DNA of 64,000 nt, taken from Cyclobacteriaceae bacterium. Its GTDB lineage: Bacteria > Bacteroidota > Bacteroidia > Cytophagales > Cyclobacteriaceae. Where the stretch lies: positions 1 through 64,000 of the forward strand of contig JANQKF010000018.1 in assembly GCA_028281285.1 (NCBI GenBank). The letters run 5' to 3'. The notes beneath the pieces were generated by a model. It had not been told where the DNA came from, ran no database searches, and worked only from the letters and a program-made list of their open reading frames with translations. This document shows positions 33,966 through 43,575 of the stretch, in pieces (position 1 is the stretch's first letter; every line of letters starts with the position of its first letter). A program made the position numbers and the translations under genes.

Positions 33966-35063
33966 CTATTTTAAGATCAGATCGAGGTAAATGGGTAGAT
34001 GATCGCTGTAACCACCTAAATATTTTGGTCCCTGATAAGTACGGTAAGGGCGTGTAGCGCCCGTTGCACCTTCTATAACCAACCATTTTAAATCGAAAAT
34101 CCTGGCTTCACCTATTAGGATGTTTGTGGAGGACGTTTTGTTCAAAAGATTTCCGGAAACAATAAACTGGTCCAGGATACTCCATCTATTCTCAAAACTG
34201 TGGGTGCCAGTGATAAATCGGTTTTCATACATAAGATTAAAAAGATCAGTAGGCTGAAGCGATTCTCTTTCAGTCTTAACTCGCAGACCTTCTATAAGAC
34301 TTTCCTCATCGGGTTCATCGTTGAAATCACCTGTGATCACCACATGAGATTCAGGGTTCAAAGTAAATAGAGAGTCCACTTTGTCTCTAACCAACTCTGC
34401 CGCAAAAATCCTTTTGGGTTCTGTTTCGAAGGCTCCCCCAAATTTGGAGGGCCAGTGATTGATGATGTAGTGTAGAGTGTCCTTACTAGGAAGTCTGCCT
34501 ACGACATGGAGAATATCACGGGTTCTACTCTCAGGATCGAAAGGAAAGTTTAGGCGGTAATATTCGTAGTCGAGTAACTCGAACTTATCCGGCCGATAAA
34601 TAGCTGCTACATCAATCCCCCTGCGATCGCGAGAGTCCTGGTGGATAATTTCATAACCAATATTCTTGAGTTGGGTGAAACGGGTGAGACTCTCAAGCAC
34701 ATAACGGTTCTCTATTTCGCACAAACCAATGAGTGCGGGAGCCTCCCAACCACCAATGGCGATCAATGTCTTTGCAATCTTATTAAGCTTGTCCTGATAT
34801 CTGGTTTTGGACCAATATCTGCCTTGATTTGGTAGAAATTCCTCGTCAATTGTTAAGGAGTCATCAAAGTAGTCGAACAGGTTTTCAACATTGTAGAAGA
34901 CCAGTCGAACTCTGGAGTCATTTCTGGGACTTGGATCAAATGATTCGGAGGCCAGGAACGCTCTTTTTGATTGGGCAACTAATGGAGCTTTCACCCCATT
35001 GAGCATTAACAGGGTGCAGGGCAAAAGGAGATATTTCAAGAAAAGAACCAACCGAAACCTCAT
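33966..35063 (-). CDS. Secreted endonuclease/exonuclease/phosphatase-family protein
   Basis: 365 residues from ATG 35063; the track start is a TTG at 35096. Signal-like segment LFLKYLLLPCTLLMLNGV. EEP-fold motifs: RLVFYNVENLFD (Asn for the first metal site), LIGLCEIENRYVLESL (Glu), YIINHWPSKFGG (His in place of the usual), VITGDFNDEPDEESL (Asp-Asn) and SDHLPIYLDL (Asp-His). All main catalytic residues are kept, so it is probably active as a nuclease or phosphodiesterase. Exported in the periplasm or beyond. Divergent from the CvfB-like gene. Confidence 0.86.
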   Translation of the reverse strand: MRFRLVLFLKYLLLPCTLLMLNGVKAPLVAQSKRAFLASESFDPSPRNDSRVRLVFYNVENLFDYFDDSLTIDEEFLPNQGRYWSKTRYQDKLNKIAKTLIAIGGWEAPALIGLCEIENRYVLESLTRFTQLKNIGYEIIHQDSRDRRGIDVAAIYRPDKFELLDYEYYRLNFPFDPESRTRDILHVVGRLPSKDTLHYIINHWPSKFGGAFETEPKRIFAAELVRDKVDSLFTLNPESHVVITGDFNDEPDEESLIEGLRVKTERESLQPTDLFNLMYENRFITGTHSFENRWSILDQFIVSGNLLNKTSSTNILIGEARIFDLKWLVIEGATGATRPYRTYQGPKYLGGYSDHLPIYLDLILK

Positions 35064-35068
35064 TGTCC

Positions 35069-35076
35069 TAACTTTG
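35069..35076 (+). promoter_or_regulatory. Putative -7 element of the CvfB-like gene
   Basis: TAACTTTG followed by CG, 35 nt before the ATG at 35112, located in the 5' end of the divergent track ORF (upstream of that gene's likely real start). Confidence 0.45.
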
Positions 35077-35111
35077 CGTTGTGATGCAATTTTCAATTTA
35101 TTAGAAAATCT

Positions 35112-35942
35112 ATGTTAATTATCGGTAAAAGCCAAAAACTGAAAATAGGAAGAGCGGTTGATTTCGGCCTTTATCTCACGGATGGCAAGGAAGAGGTTCT
35201 ACTACCCAACAAATATGTGCCTATTGGAAGCAAGATTGGAGAGGATATCGAGGTGTTCATTTACACCGACTCGGAAGATCGACCAATAGCGACAACGCTG
35301 AAACCAATTGGAGAAGTGGATGATTTAGTGACCTTAAAAGTCCAGTCAGTTGGTAAGTTTGGGGCTTTTGCGGACATCGGGCTGGAAAAGGATTTATTGA
35401 TCCCATTTAAAGAGCAAGACGGAAGGCTCGAGGAGGGTAGAAATGCAATGGTCAAAATTTTACTGGATCATAGAACAGGGAGAATGATAGGGACCACTAA
35501 AGTCCATTCTTTCTTATCTAAGGACACAGTTGGTTATGCAGAGGGTGCTGAGGTACAGCTATTCATCTGGAAAGAAACCGAGTTAGGATGGAAAGTAATT
35601 ATCAACAACTCAATTCAAGGCTTGCTGTATAAAAATGAGGTTTTCGAATCAATCACAACTGGCGATGAAAGGGGAGGTTTTATTAAGAAGATTCGAGAGG
35701 ATGGCAAGATTGATGTAGCACTAAGGAAACAAGGCTATCAAGGAGTGAAGGACATGTCTCAATTGGTTATGGATAAAGTGGTTGAGAATGGAGGAGTACT
35801 TCTTCTTGGAGATAAGAGCAACCCTGAGGAAATCAAACGTTTGCTTGGAATCAGTAAGAAGAACTTTAAGAAAATAATTGGAGGACTTTACAAGGCCGGC
35901 AAGTTAGAGATCTCTGATTTTGAAGTCCGTAAAAAAGACTGA
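35112..35942 (+). CDS. CvfB-like S1 RNA-binding protein
   Basis: 276 residues. Three S1-like domains followed by a winged helix: LKIGRAVDFGLYLTDGKEEVLLPNKYVP, TLKVQSVGKFGAFADIGLEKDLLIPFKEQ, VQLFIWKETELGWKVIINNSIQGLLYKNEVF, and a C-terminal LLGDKSNPEEIKRLLGISKKNFKKIIGGLYKAGKL. The order matches CvfB/YitL, an RNA-binding protein linked to virulence-gene and hemolysin regulation in Firmicutes and widespread elsewhere. A hairpin follows the stop. Confidence 0.88.
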   Translation: MLIIGKSQKLKIGRAVDFGLYLTDGKEEVLLPNKYVPIGSKIGEDIEVFIYTDSEDRPIATTLKPIGEVDDLVTLKVQSVGKFGAFADIGLEKDLLIPFKEQDGRLEEGRNAMVKILLDHRTGRMIGTTKVHSFLSKDTVGYAEGAEVQLFIWKETELGWKVIINNSIQGLLYKNEVFESITTGDERGGFIKKIREDGKIDVALRKQGYQGVKDMSQLVMDKVVENGGVLLLGDKSNPEEIKRLLGISKKNFKKIIGGLYKAGKLEISDFEVRKKD

Positions 35943-35968
35943 AGGTTGACTGAGGAGGGCCAACCTTC
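35941..35968 (+). terminator. Hairpin after the CvfB-like gene
   Basis: GAAGGTTG / CAACCTTC, 8-bp stem overlapping the stop codon, 12-nt loop, no U run after it. The following intergenic stretch to 36187 is AT-rich and shows nothing else recognisable. Confidence 0.5.
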
Positions 35969-36187
35969 ATCTAAACTACCTATAAAACTAAAACTAACCT
36001 AAGCTAATTTTAATAATGTACTGACTACTAATGATCCATTAACAAGGGTTCAAAAATGGTCAATATCTCTTCAGTTTGTTCATCTGAATCGATAGATGAA
36101 TATAGGAAAAAAAAGCTGAGAAGGAAATTTTATTTTAAACAAAATTGCTTTGGGCAAATATTCTTTACTAAATCGGGGATTTCACAG

Positions 36188-36220
36188 TAGATAATTGAGT
36201 CTGAGTGTTTCAATTATCTA
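36188..36220 (-). terminator. Perfect 11-bp inverted repeat at a gene 3' end
   Basis: TAGATAATTGA / TCAATTATCTA around an 11-nt spacer; the arm includes the stop codon of the minus-strand lipoprotein gene. No U run, so either a weak terminator or an mRNA-stabilising hairpin. Confidence 0.45.
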
Positions 36221-36582
36221 ATATTCACTTCGTTAGCTATCCCGAGTGCCGTAAATCGAATTACTAGTTTTCTAGGGTTTTGGGTACTGGAATCACAATC
36301 GGTACCAGGGTCTACAAAGTAGGAATAGTAATTCTGGCTTCTTTTATAAAGTTCCTGCTCCTCCGGTGGACCAAGGATTTTGACGATTTTCTTGTGATGC
36401 AGTCCCAGTAACTCACTTTTAATCTCATCAATCTCTTTTGCCTGAGAGACGCGTTGTCCCGAGCACCCTTTTACATCCGATTTCCAAAGTTTAGAGTCGA
36501 AGTCCCCTAAGTTTGGACTTGAGCCACAACCTAGCAGAAAAAGGAGCGAAAGAGCAGGGATTATTTTTTTTGAATTGAACAT
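36214..36582 (-). CDS. Small hypothetical lipoprotein
   Basis: 122 residues from ATG 36582 (track start is a TTG at 36621). MFNSKKIIPALSLLFLLGCGSS gives a lipobox LLGC. The rest (CSGQRVSQAKEIDEIKSELLGLHHKKIVKILGPPEEQELYKRSQNYYSYFVDPG) resembles the small SmpA/BamE-like pattern in which a helix pair is followed by the phrase 'ILGPPEEQ' and a Y-rich strand. Probably outer-membrane or periplasmic; function unknown. Confidence 0.7.
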   Translation of the reverse strand: MFNSKKIIPALSLLFLLGCGSSPNLGDFDSKLWKSDVKGCSGQRVSQAKEIDEIKSELLGLHHKKIVKILGPPEEQELYKRSQNYYSYFVDPGTDCDSSTQNPRKLVIRFTALGIANEVNIR

Positions 36583-36695
36583 GAACTTGTGCTTCGGCAG
36601 GCAAAGGTATCTGTCCGACAATTATCAATCAAGCGAATAGACCCAATGAATTGTAAAGATGTATTGTCGGTATCAAAAACAAAGTGTTACCTCAC

Positions 36696-37922
36696 TCATG
36701 CTTTGAGCATTGCAAATCTTCGGTGGATGCTAATGAACCAACCCATCGAAACAGCCAGATAAATACCTGCTAGCAGTATTATTAGCCATAAAGGCCCGAG
36801 GTTGGCAAGGCAATAGATAATCACTACTGGAACGACAATCAATCGTAAGTACTCGGCAATTCTTCCACCACGCCTGTTTTCAAGAAGAACACCAAAGGTA
36901 GCAACGGAAAGAATTATCGTGAGTGCGACCGAAATCTTCTCTGTGTTATTCATTTCCTGTAAGTAATATAAGAACAGGAGGGTAGCAACGAGAATAACCA
37001 AGAATTGCACAATGACATATACATTGAGTTTTCGGGGTGTGCTGTTATCAAATTTCTTGTATCCTTCTTCAATTTGTTTCGGGGCATTATACCCACCCAT
37101 GTAGTCTGGCAACCACCCTGGTTTTTTGACCAGAAGTCTAAGCTTGTCGGTAAATTTCGGGATTCGTTTGAAGTCCTTATAGATGCTCACATAATGCTCA
37201 AAGTTAGCCCATACTGCATTCCAACTTTTTAGTGGCTTTGTTATGCCGTAGTATGGTTTTTCCTCTTCAGGAACGAACGTGCCAAATAGCTTATCCCAGA
37301 TAATCAAGGTTCCCGCATGGTTCTTATCAATGTATTTCGGGTTTCTTGCGTGGTGCACCCTATGATGCGAAGGAGTATTAAAAATTGCTTCAAACCATTT
37401 CGGCATTTTATCAATTGATTCCGTGTGAATCCAGAACTGGTAAATCAGGTTTATACCTTGAGCGGCTATAAACACTTTGGGATCAATACCGACAAGGGCC
37501 AATGGCAGATAAAAAAGGAATGTCCATAAAATCTGAGTGGAACTCTGTCGTAGTGCAACAGTCAGATTATATTCTTCACTTTGATGATGGACACTGTGTC
37601 CGGCCCAAAAAAGATTGATTTCATGACTCAAACGATGCGCCCAATAGTACATGAAATCGAACATCACAAAGGCAAGAGGGAAAGCCCACCAAACCACCGG
37701 GATATCGAAGAAAGCAAATCTTGCCTCGACCATTCCATAAAGCCCAAATAAAACCACCAAGAGGAATGCCCCTGTGATCTGTGAGACAACCCCACAGTTA
37801 ATATTGGTCATAGCGTCTTTCAAACGGTATGACTTCACGGCTTGAATTCTTTGATATATAATCTCTATTCCGATCAAAAGAAAGTAGACCGGAATAGCGA
37901 TAACTATTGGGTTGATGTCCAT
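36696..37922 (-). CDS. Sterol desaturase / fatty-acid hydroxylase-family membrane protein
   Basis: 408 residues, polytopic. Histidine clusters for a di-iron centre are clear: HRLSHEINLFWAGHSVHHQSEEYN, then HHRVHHARNPKYIDKNHAG. Transmembrane segments flank them on both sides (VIAIPVYFLLIGIEIIY, LLVVLFGLYGMV, VVWWAFPLAFVMFDFMYYW), and a C-terminal extension adds 3-4 helices (LVILVATLLFLYYL, WLIILLAGIYLAVSMGWF). It hydroxylates or desaturates a lipid in the inner membrane; the family includes alkylglycerol monooxygenase and carotenoid-type hydroxylases. Substrate unknown. Confidence 0.9.
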   Translation of the reverse strand: MDINPIVIAIPVYFLLIGIEIIYQRIQAVKSYRLKDAMTNINCGVVSQITGAFLLVVLFGLYGMVEARFAFFDIPVVWWAFPLAFVMFDFMYYWAHRLSHEINLFWAGHSVHHQSEEYNLTVALRQSSTQILWTFLFYLPLALVGIDPKVFIAAQGINLIYQFWIHTESIDKMPKWFEAIFNTPSHHRVHHARNPKYIDKNHAGTLIIWDKLFGTFVPEEEKPYYGITKPLKSWNAVWANFEHYVSIYKDFKRIPKFTDKLRLLVKKPGWLPDYMGGYNAPKQIEEGYKKFDNSTPRKLNVYVIVQFLVILVATLLFLYYLQEMNNTEKISVALTIILSVATFGVLLENRRGGRIAEYLRLIVVPVVIIYCLANLGPLWLIILLAGIYLAVSMGWFISIHRRFAMLKA

Positions 37923-38137
37923 CTGGTTTTTTTAGAGCCTCTCTGCATAAGAAGTCATTCCTTCCAATTAAGTTGCACGAGGCTAGCACTATTTATCATC
38001 AACGAATAAAATCGTTAGACATTTAAAAGTGAACTGCACAAAAAAACACAATGAAGCGCACAAAAACGAATTCCAGGTTGAATAATGTCTGTTCGAACAA
38101 CATTAATCTCTAAATTGCGCGCTCAAATCAGGAAAGC

Positions 38138-38608
38138 ATGGATAAGTTGACGGGATTCATAAAAACCAGTAGTTGGTTATTATTTTTGGCAGCATTGATT
38201 TGGTCTTACGCTTCACTGCCTCCACAAGTGGCATATAGGGTAGATACGGAAGGGTCTCCAATTGCGGTCATGACCAAAGGAAATTTCTTCTTCGCCAGTT
38301 TGGCGTTCTTCCTTCTTGTCAACATAGTCTGCATCATTTTTCTTAGAATGGTCAAGAAAGTGGATAGTACTGAAGATGGTACCGGACTACGCAATCGATC
38401 ATTGAAAAAAGACATAATGAGTTGGACCAACGGGTTCATTGGAATTCTCAATTTGTTTTTCGCTCTGATTCTGTTTTTCATCACCTACCTGAATGGTGTT
38501 GAAGAGTTTCAGGCATCCTATCTTGGGGGGATAGTTTATATTGGTCCTGTCCTCCTCATAATTTGGTTTTTTTATCTGGTCAAGTTGTTAGCAAAGAAGC
38601 GAGACTAA
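38138..38608 (+). CDS. DUF1648-like integral membrane protein
   Basis: 156 residues with four hydrophobic helices (SSWLLFLAALIWSYASL, FFFASLAFFLLVNIVCIIFL, FIGILNLFFALILFFITYL, GGIVYIGPVLLIIWFFYLVKLL). The periplasmic segment LPPQVAYRVDTEGSPIAVMTKGNF matches the LP..iP-HfdinG.pdgw.sK motif of DUF1648/SdpI-related proteins. Function unknown. It stands before parE with a 149-nt gap. Confidence 0.65.
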   Translation: MDKLTGFIKTSSWLLFLAALIWSYASLPPQVAYRVDTEGSPIAVMTKGNFFFASLAFFLLVNIVCIIFLRMVKKVDSTEDGTGLRNRSLKKDIMSWTNGFIGILNLFFALILFFITYLNGVEEFQASYLGGIVYIGPVLLIIWFFYLVKLLAKKRD

Positions 38609-38757
38609 TCGGAAATTCTTCAAAATCAGGCATTAATATGTCAATGCCAGATTCATCCTAAATTCCATAGTGACTTTTTAATATTTATGTTCTAAATTCC
38701 GCTTTCAATTGCGCTAATGAGTGCATTGATCTTCAGAATTTTTAGTTGAAAAGTTGA

Positions 38758-40623
38758 ATGGCGAACCAAGTGGCGAACTACACCGAGGATAGCATCCGCT
38801 CCCTCGATTGGAAAGAGCATATCAGATTACGACCCGGAATGTACATCGGTAAACTAGGTGACGGGTCTTCCCAGGATGACGGTATTTATGTTTTAGTAAA
38901 AGAAGTAATCGATAATAGTATCGATGAACATATGATGGGATTTGGCAAAACCATCGATGTAAAAGTTTCCGAACATAAAGTTGAGGTAAGGGATTATGGA
39001 AGAGGAATACCATTGGGTAAAGTGATTGACTGTGTTTCTAAGATCAACACCGGAGGAAAATACGATAGTGGTGCGTTTCAAAAATCTGTGGGATTGAATG
39101 GAGTAGGTACCAAAGCTGTGAATGCCCTTTCAACGTATTTCAAGGTGCAGTCCTATAGAGATGGCCAAACTAAAGTAGCTGAATTCACCAGGGGCGATAT
39201 AACCAATGATGCGAAGGTTATTTCAAGCAGTGGTAGAAATGGCACTCTCATTGTTTTCAAACCCGATGACACCGTGTTTAAACATTATCACTTCATTCCA
39301 CAGTACCTGGATGACTTGATTTGGAATTACTGCTTCTTAAATGCTGGATTAACAATCAATTTCAATGGTCAAAAGTATCATTCGGAGAAAGGTCTACTGG
39401 ATTTGCTTTCCAGAAAAACAGATGCGGATTCTCTGAGATACCCAATAATACATTTAAAGGGAGATGATATTGAATTGGCTCTTTCTCATACCAACCAATA
39501 TGGTGAAGATTACTACTCATTTGTAAATGGTCAGTATACAACTCAGGGAGGTACACATCAAGCAGCACTCCGCGAGGCGTTGGTCAAGACTATCCGAGAG
39601 TTTTATAATAAGAATTTTGATGCCAGCGATGTCAGGGCCTCAATAGTGGGGGCAATTGCGGTTCGCGTTCAAGAGCCTGTGTTTGAATCGCAGACCAAGA
39701 CCAAATTGGGTTCTCAAAATGTGGCTCCCGAAGGTCCTACGATGCGTACATTTGTCAATGATTTTGTGAAGAAAGCGCTAGACGATTTTCTGCACAAAAA
39801 CCCGACTACCGCTGATGCACTTCTGAAGCGAATCCTCCAATCAGAGAGAGAACGTAAGGAGATAGCAGGCATCAAAAAACTGGCTAATGAACGGGCGAAA
39901 AAAGCAAACCTCCATAACAAGAAGTTGCGAGACTGTCGAATTCACCTGGACGACAAGAAGGGTGATGAAGATCTGAAAAATGCGACAACACTTTTCATTA
40001 CTGAAGGTGATTCTGCAAGCGGTTCGATCACTAAATCAAGAAACGTCCAGACCCAGGCCGTATTCAGTCTTCGAGGCAAGCCCCTCAATTGTTTCGGGCA
40101 TACCAAAAAAGTTGTTTATGAGAATGAGGAGTTTAACCTCCTGCAACATGCACTGAATATTGAGGACGGTCTCGAAGGATTGAGATATGATAAGATTGTG
40201 ATTGCAACCGATGCTGATGTTGATGGCATGCACATCCGGCTATTGCTCTTGACTTATTTTCTTCAGTTTTTCCCTGACCTGGTTAGGCGGGGACATGTCT
40301 ATATTTTAGAAACACCCCTGTTCCGAGTTAGAAATAAGAAAGAAACACATTATTGCTATAGCGAGGAAGAGAAACAGGCGGCAATCCAAAAATTAGGCGG
40401 TAAACCTGAGATTACTCGTTTCAAGGGGCTCGGAGAAATATCACCCGATGAGTTTAAGACCTTCATAGGTGAGGATATGCGTCTCGAACCGATTATCCTT
40501 AAAAAGGATACGAGTATCAAAGACCTACTTACATTCTATATGGGCAAGAATACCCCGGACAGACAAGGATTTATAATTAACAATTTGAGGATAGAAAAGG
40601 ACCTCGTGGAAGAAGTGGCCTAA
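38758..40623 (+). CDS. parE: DNA topoisomerase IV subunit B
   Basis: 621 residues. GHKL ATPase domain ([44 protein letters not shown]), transducer domain with the QTK loop region ([10 protein letters not shown]), and TOPRIM domain ([38 protein letters not shown]). The EGDSASG and DADVDG acids bind metal. The order with the ParC gene 7 nt downstream, and length near 620 rather than 650 or more, favour ParE over GyrB. Confidence 0.95.
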   Translation: MANQVANYTEDSIRSLDWKEHIRLRPGMYIGKLGDGSSQDDGIYVLVKEVIDNSIDEHMMGFGKTIDVKVSEHKVEVRDYGRGIPLGKVIDCVSKINTGGKYDSGAFQKSVGLNGVGTKAVNALSTYFKVQSYRDGQTKVAEFTRGDITNDAKVISSSGRNGTLIVFKPDDTVFKHYHFIPQYLDDLIWNYCFLNAGLTINFNGQKYHSEKGLLDLLSRKTDADSLRYPIIHLKGDDIELALSHTNQYGEDYYSFVNGQYTTQGGTHQAALREALVKTIREFYNKNFDASDVRASIVGAIAVRVQEPVFESQTKTKLGSQNVAPEGPTMRTFVNDFVKKALDDFLHKNPTTADALLKRILQSERERKEIAGIKKLANERAKKANLHNKKLRDCRIHLDDKKGDEDLKNATTLFITEGDSASGSITKSRNVQTQAVFSLRGKPLNCFGHTKKVVYENEEFNLLQHALNIEDGLEGLRYDKIVIATDADVDGMHIRLLLLTYFLQFFPDLVRRGHVYILETPLFRVRNKKETHYCYSEEEKQAAIQKLGGKPEITRFKGLGEISPDEFKTFIGEDMRLEPIILKKDTSIKDLLTFYMGKNTPDRQGFIINNLRIEKDLVEEVA

Positions 40624-40630
40624 GTGAAAA

Positions 40631-43387
40631 ATGAGTGAAGAAATTGAGGATATAAACAATGAGGAAGACGGCCAGATTCAGGAAGTAATTCCGGTATCCG
40701 GAATGTATGAAAACTGGTTTTTGGATTATGCGTCTTATGTAATTCTTGAAAGAGCCGTACCAGCCATTGAAGACGGATTCAAACCTGTTCAGCGCAGGAT
40801 CATGCACTCCATGAAGGAGATGGATGACGGTCGGTTCAACAAAGTAGCCAACATTATCGGGCAGACGATGCAGTATCACCCACATGGTGATGCTTCAATT
40901 GGGGATGCGATAGTTAATATCGGGCAGAAAGATTTATTGATTGAAACACAGGGGAATTGGGGAGACATTAGAACAGGAGACAGTGCGGCAGCTTCCCGGT
41001 ATATAGAAGCTAGGCTTTCGAAGTTTGCGCTTGATGTTGTCTTCAATCCACAAACAACGGATTGGCAACTGTCTTATGATGGCCGGAAAAAGGAGCCCGT
41101 TACATTACCTGTAAAATTCCCTCTACTATTAGCCCAGGGCGTTGAAGGCATTGCAGTTGGACTAAGTACGAAGATATTACCTCACAATTTTGTCGAACTA
41201 ATCCAGGCTTCTATTAAAATTCTAAGAGGGAAACGAGCCAAAGTATTTCCAGATTTTCCGACAGGGGGCATGGCCGATTTCGAGGAATATAACGAAGGTA
41301 AAAGAGGAGGGAAAATCAAGGTTAGGGCTCGAATCGAAGAGATTGATAAAAAAAGCATCGCCATTAGAGATATACCATTCGGAACTACAACTACCGGTCT
41401 GATCGATTCCATTATTAAGGCGAATGACAAGGGAAAAATCAAGATCAAGAAAGTGGTTGACAATACCGCTGAAGATGTGGAGATATTGATTGAATTGGCT
41501 TCCGGGCAATCACCCAATATCACCATAGATGCACTTTATGCATTTACTGATTGTGAAGTGAGCATTTCCCCTAATTGTTGTGTGGTTATTGACGAAAAGC
41601 CTCACTTTTTGTCTGTCAATGAAGTCCTCAAGATGAACACCGAACAAACGGTGGAATTGTTGAAGCGCGAACTGGAGATAAGAAAAGGTGAGCTTCTCGA
41701 AAAAATACTCTTTTCCTCTCTGGAAAAGATTTTCATTGAGAATCGCATTTACAGAGACATTGAAGAATGCGAGACTTGGGAGGCAGTATTAGAAACCATC
41801 GATAAAGGGCTTGATCCTTTCAAAAAGGATTTTTATCGCGAAATAACCCAGGAAGATATCATACGCCTCACTGAAATTAAGATCAAACGAATTTCAAAAT
41901 TCGATTCGTTCAAGGCTGATGAGATCATGCGGAAGCTGGAAGAGGAATTGGCTGAGGTTGAGCATAATCTCAAGAACCTTGTTGATTACGCGGTTGCTTA
42001 TTTTGAGAGGCTTCTTGAAAAGTATGGTAAGGGTCGCGAACGAAAAACTGAAATCAAGTCCTTTGAGAATATTAAGGCCACCGTTGTTGCCGCCAACAAT
42101 GCCAAGCTTTACATGAACCGAAAAGAGGGGTTCATCGGCTATGGAATGAGGAAAGATGAGTTCGTCTGTGAATGCTCTGATATCGATGATATTATAGTTT
42201 TCAGGAAGGACGGTAAATTTCAAGTGGTTCGAATATCCGATAAGATTTTTGTGGGTAAGGACATCATCCATGCCGGAGTCTTTAAAAAGAATGACGAGCG
42301 CATGGTTTATAATATGATTTACCTGGATGGAAAGTCCGGCAGATCAATGGTAAAGAGATTTCAGGTACTTGGTGTCACCAGGGACAGAGAGTATGACCTG
42401 ACCAAAGGTGCAAGAGGGTCGAAAGTTCTTTATTTCACCGCTAACCCCAATGGGGAAGCTGAATTGGTGACCTTGTATTTGACCTCTGGTGCCAAGGCTC
42501 GAATAAAGGTGTTTGATTTCAATTTTGCCGATCTGGAGATTAAGGGTCGGTCGGCTGGAGGAAATATTGTCACGAAATATCCGGTAAGGAAAGTCCAATT
42601 GAAGATGGAAGGAAAATCCACTTTGGGAGGTGTGGATATTTGGTATGACGATTCGGTCGGACGATTGAATAGAGATGAGCGCGGAACACATTTAGGGAAT
42701 TTTCAAAGTGAAGATAAAATCCTCATAGTCTACAATTCTGGTGAATACGAGCTGACTTCTTTCGAATTGAGTAACCGATATGAGCCTGATAAGATTTACT
42801 TGATAGATAAGTATGATCCGGAGGCAGTAATTTCGGCCATCCATTACGATGGGGCGGGGAAAACACATTATGTGAAGCGCTTTCAGATTGAGACCTCCAC
42901 AATGGACAAGCGATTCCTTTTTATCTCTGAGGAGAAGGGCTCCAAACTGGTATTAGCCACCAATATCAGTCAGCCGCAGGTAGAAGTTCATTATACCGTA
43001 AAGGGAAACAGGGAGCGCAAAACCATAGAATACGATCTTGATATGTTAATTGATGTCAAGGGATGGAAGGCAAATGGCAATAAGCTGTCATCTCATAATG
43101 TGAAGAAAGTGGTATTGCTCAATGGCGACCAGAAAGAGATTAAGCAGCCAAAAGTTGAGGCACCAAAGAATGACGATGCCGAACCGTCAGAAGATAAGTC
43201 ACCACAGGCAGAGAAAGAGTCTCAGAAACCGGAGGTTTCTGAAGTTGAGCCAGACCAACCAAAGGCGAAAGCCGCTGAACCACCAAAGAAAAAACCAGTG
43301 AAGGAGGTGCCAAAGACAAAGGAAAAACCATCTAAAAAGGATGATGACGATGGCTATAATGTCGGTGAGACGATAGAACTGTTTTAA
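40631..43387 (+). CDS. parC: DNA topoisomerase IV subunit A
   Basis: 918 residues. Breakage-reunion domain with PAIEDGFKPVQRRIMHSM, VANIIGQTMQYHPHGDASIGDAIV and the catalytic Tyr in AASRYIEARLSKFA; a long coiled-coil gate (ELEIRKGELLEKILFSSLEKIF, ...); and a C-terminal beta-pinwheel with divergent repeats. The last about 90 residues are a low-complexity tail rich in Pro, Glu and Lys (PKNDDAEPSEDKSPQAEKES, KKKPVKEVPKTKEKPSKKDD) ending YNVGETIELF. It decatenates chromosomes with ParE. The tail is of a kind seen in other Bacteroidota ParC and is likely disordered. Confidence 0.95.
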   Translation: MSEEIEDINNEEDGQIQEVIPVSGMYENWFLDYASYVILERAVPAIEDGFKPVQRRIMHSMKEMDDGRFNKVANIIGQTMQYHPHGDASIGDAIVNIGQKDLLIETQGNWGDIRTGDSAAASRYIEARLSKFALDVVFNPQTTDWQLSYDGRKKEPVTLPVKFPLLLAQGVEGIAVGLSTKILPHNFVELIQASIKILRGKRAKVFPDFPTGGMADFEEYNEGKRGGKIKVRARIEEIDKKSIAIRDIPFGTTTTGLIDSIIKANDKGKIKIKKVVDNTAEDVEILIELASGQSPNITIDALYAFTDCEVSISPNCCVVIDEKPHFLSVNEVLKMNTEQTVELLKRELEIRKGELLEKILFSSLEKIFIENRIYRDIEECETWEAVLETIDKGLDPFKKDFYREITQEDIIRLTEIKIKRISKFDSFKADEIMRKLEEELAEVEHNLKNLVDYAVAYFERLLEKYGKGRERKTEIKSFENIKATVVAANNAKLYMNRKEGFIGYGMRKDEFVCECSDIDDIIVFRKDGKFQVVRISDKIFVGKDIIHAGVFKKNDERMVYNMIYLDGKSGRSMVKRFQVLGVTRDREYDLTKGARGSKVLYFTANPNGEAELVTLYLTSGAKARIKVFDFNFADLEIKGRSAGGNIVTKYPVRKVQLKMEGKSTLGGVDIWYDDSVGRLNRDERGTHLGNFQSEDKILIVYNSGEYELTSFELSNRYEPDKIYLIDKYDPEAVISAIHYDGAGKTHYVKRFQIETSTMDKRFLFISEEKGSKLVLATNISQPQVEVHYTVKGNRERKTIEYDLDMLIDVKGWKANGNKLSSHNVKKVVLLNGDQKEIKQPKVEAPKNDDAEPSEDKSPQAEKESQKPEVSEVEPDQPKAKAAEPPKKKPVKEVPKTKEKPSKKDDDDGYNVGETIELF

Positions 43388-43390
43388 AGA

Positions 43391-43503
43391 TTTCAGGAAG
43401 AGAATAGGGGTTAAGCTCAAATTGGCTGTTACTACTATGAATCTGTTTTTCATAGTTAATACCCAATTAGTCTTAATAATTTTGTTTGTTCATCTTCCTG
43501 AAA
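43391..43503 (+). terminator. Nested inverted repeats after parC
   Basis: An 8-bp perfect hairpin ACTATGAA / TTCATAGT (43434-43456) lies inside a larger perfect 11-bp inverted repeat TTTCAGGAAGA / TCTTCCTGAAA (43391-43401 and 43493-43503). Probably a structured mRNA 3' end or terminator of parE-parC; no U run. Confidence 0.4.
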
Positions 43504-43575
43504 AGGCTGTCCACCCCGGATAGCTTTTTCTCTTTAATCCTGTTCCTTTTTTGATTTTTGGAATTAACAATATCA

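Noticed and set aside
38758-43387. GyrB/GyrA instead of ParE/ParC
   Set aside because: The contiguous B-A pair, the 621-aa length of the B subunit and the long charged tail of the A subunit fit Bacteroidota topoisomerase IV; gyrB and gyrA are usually apart in this phylum.
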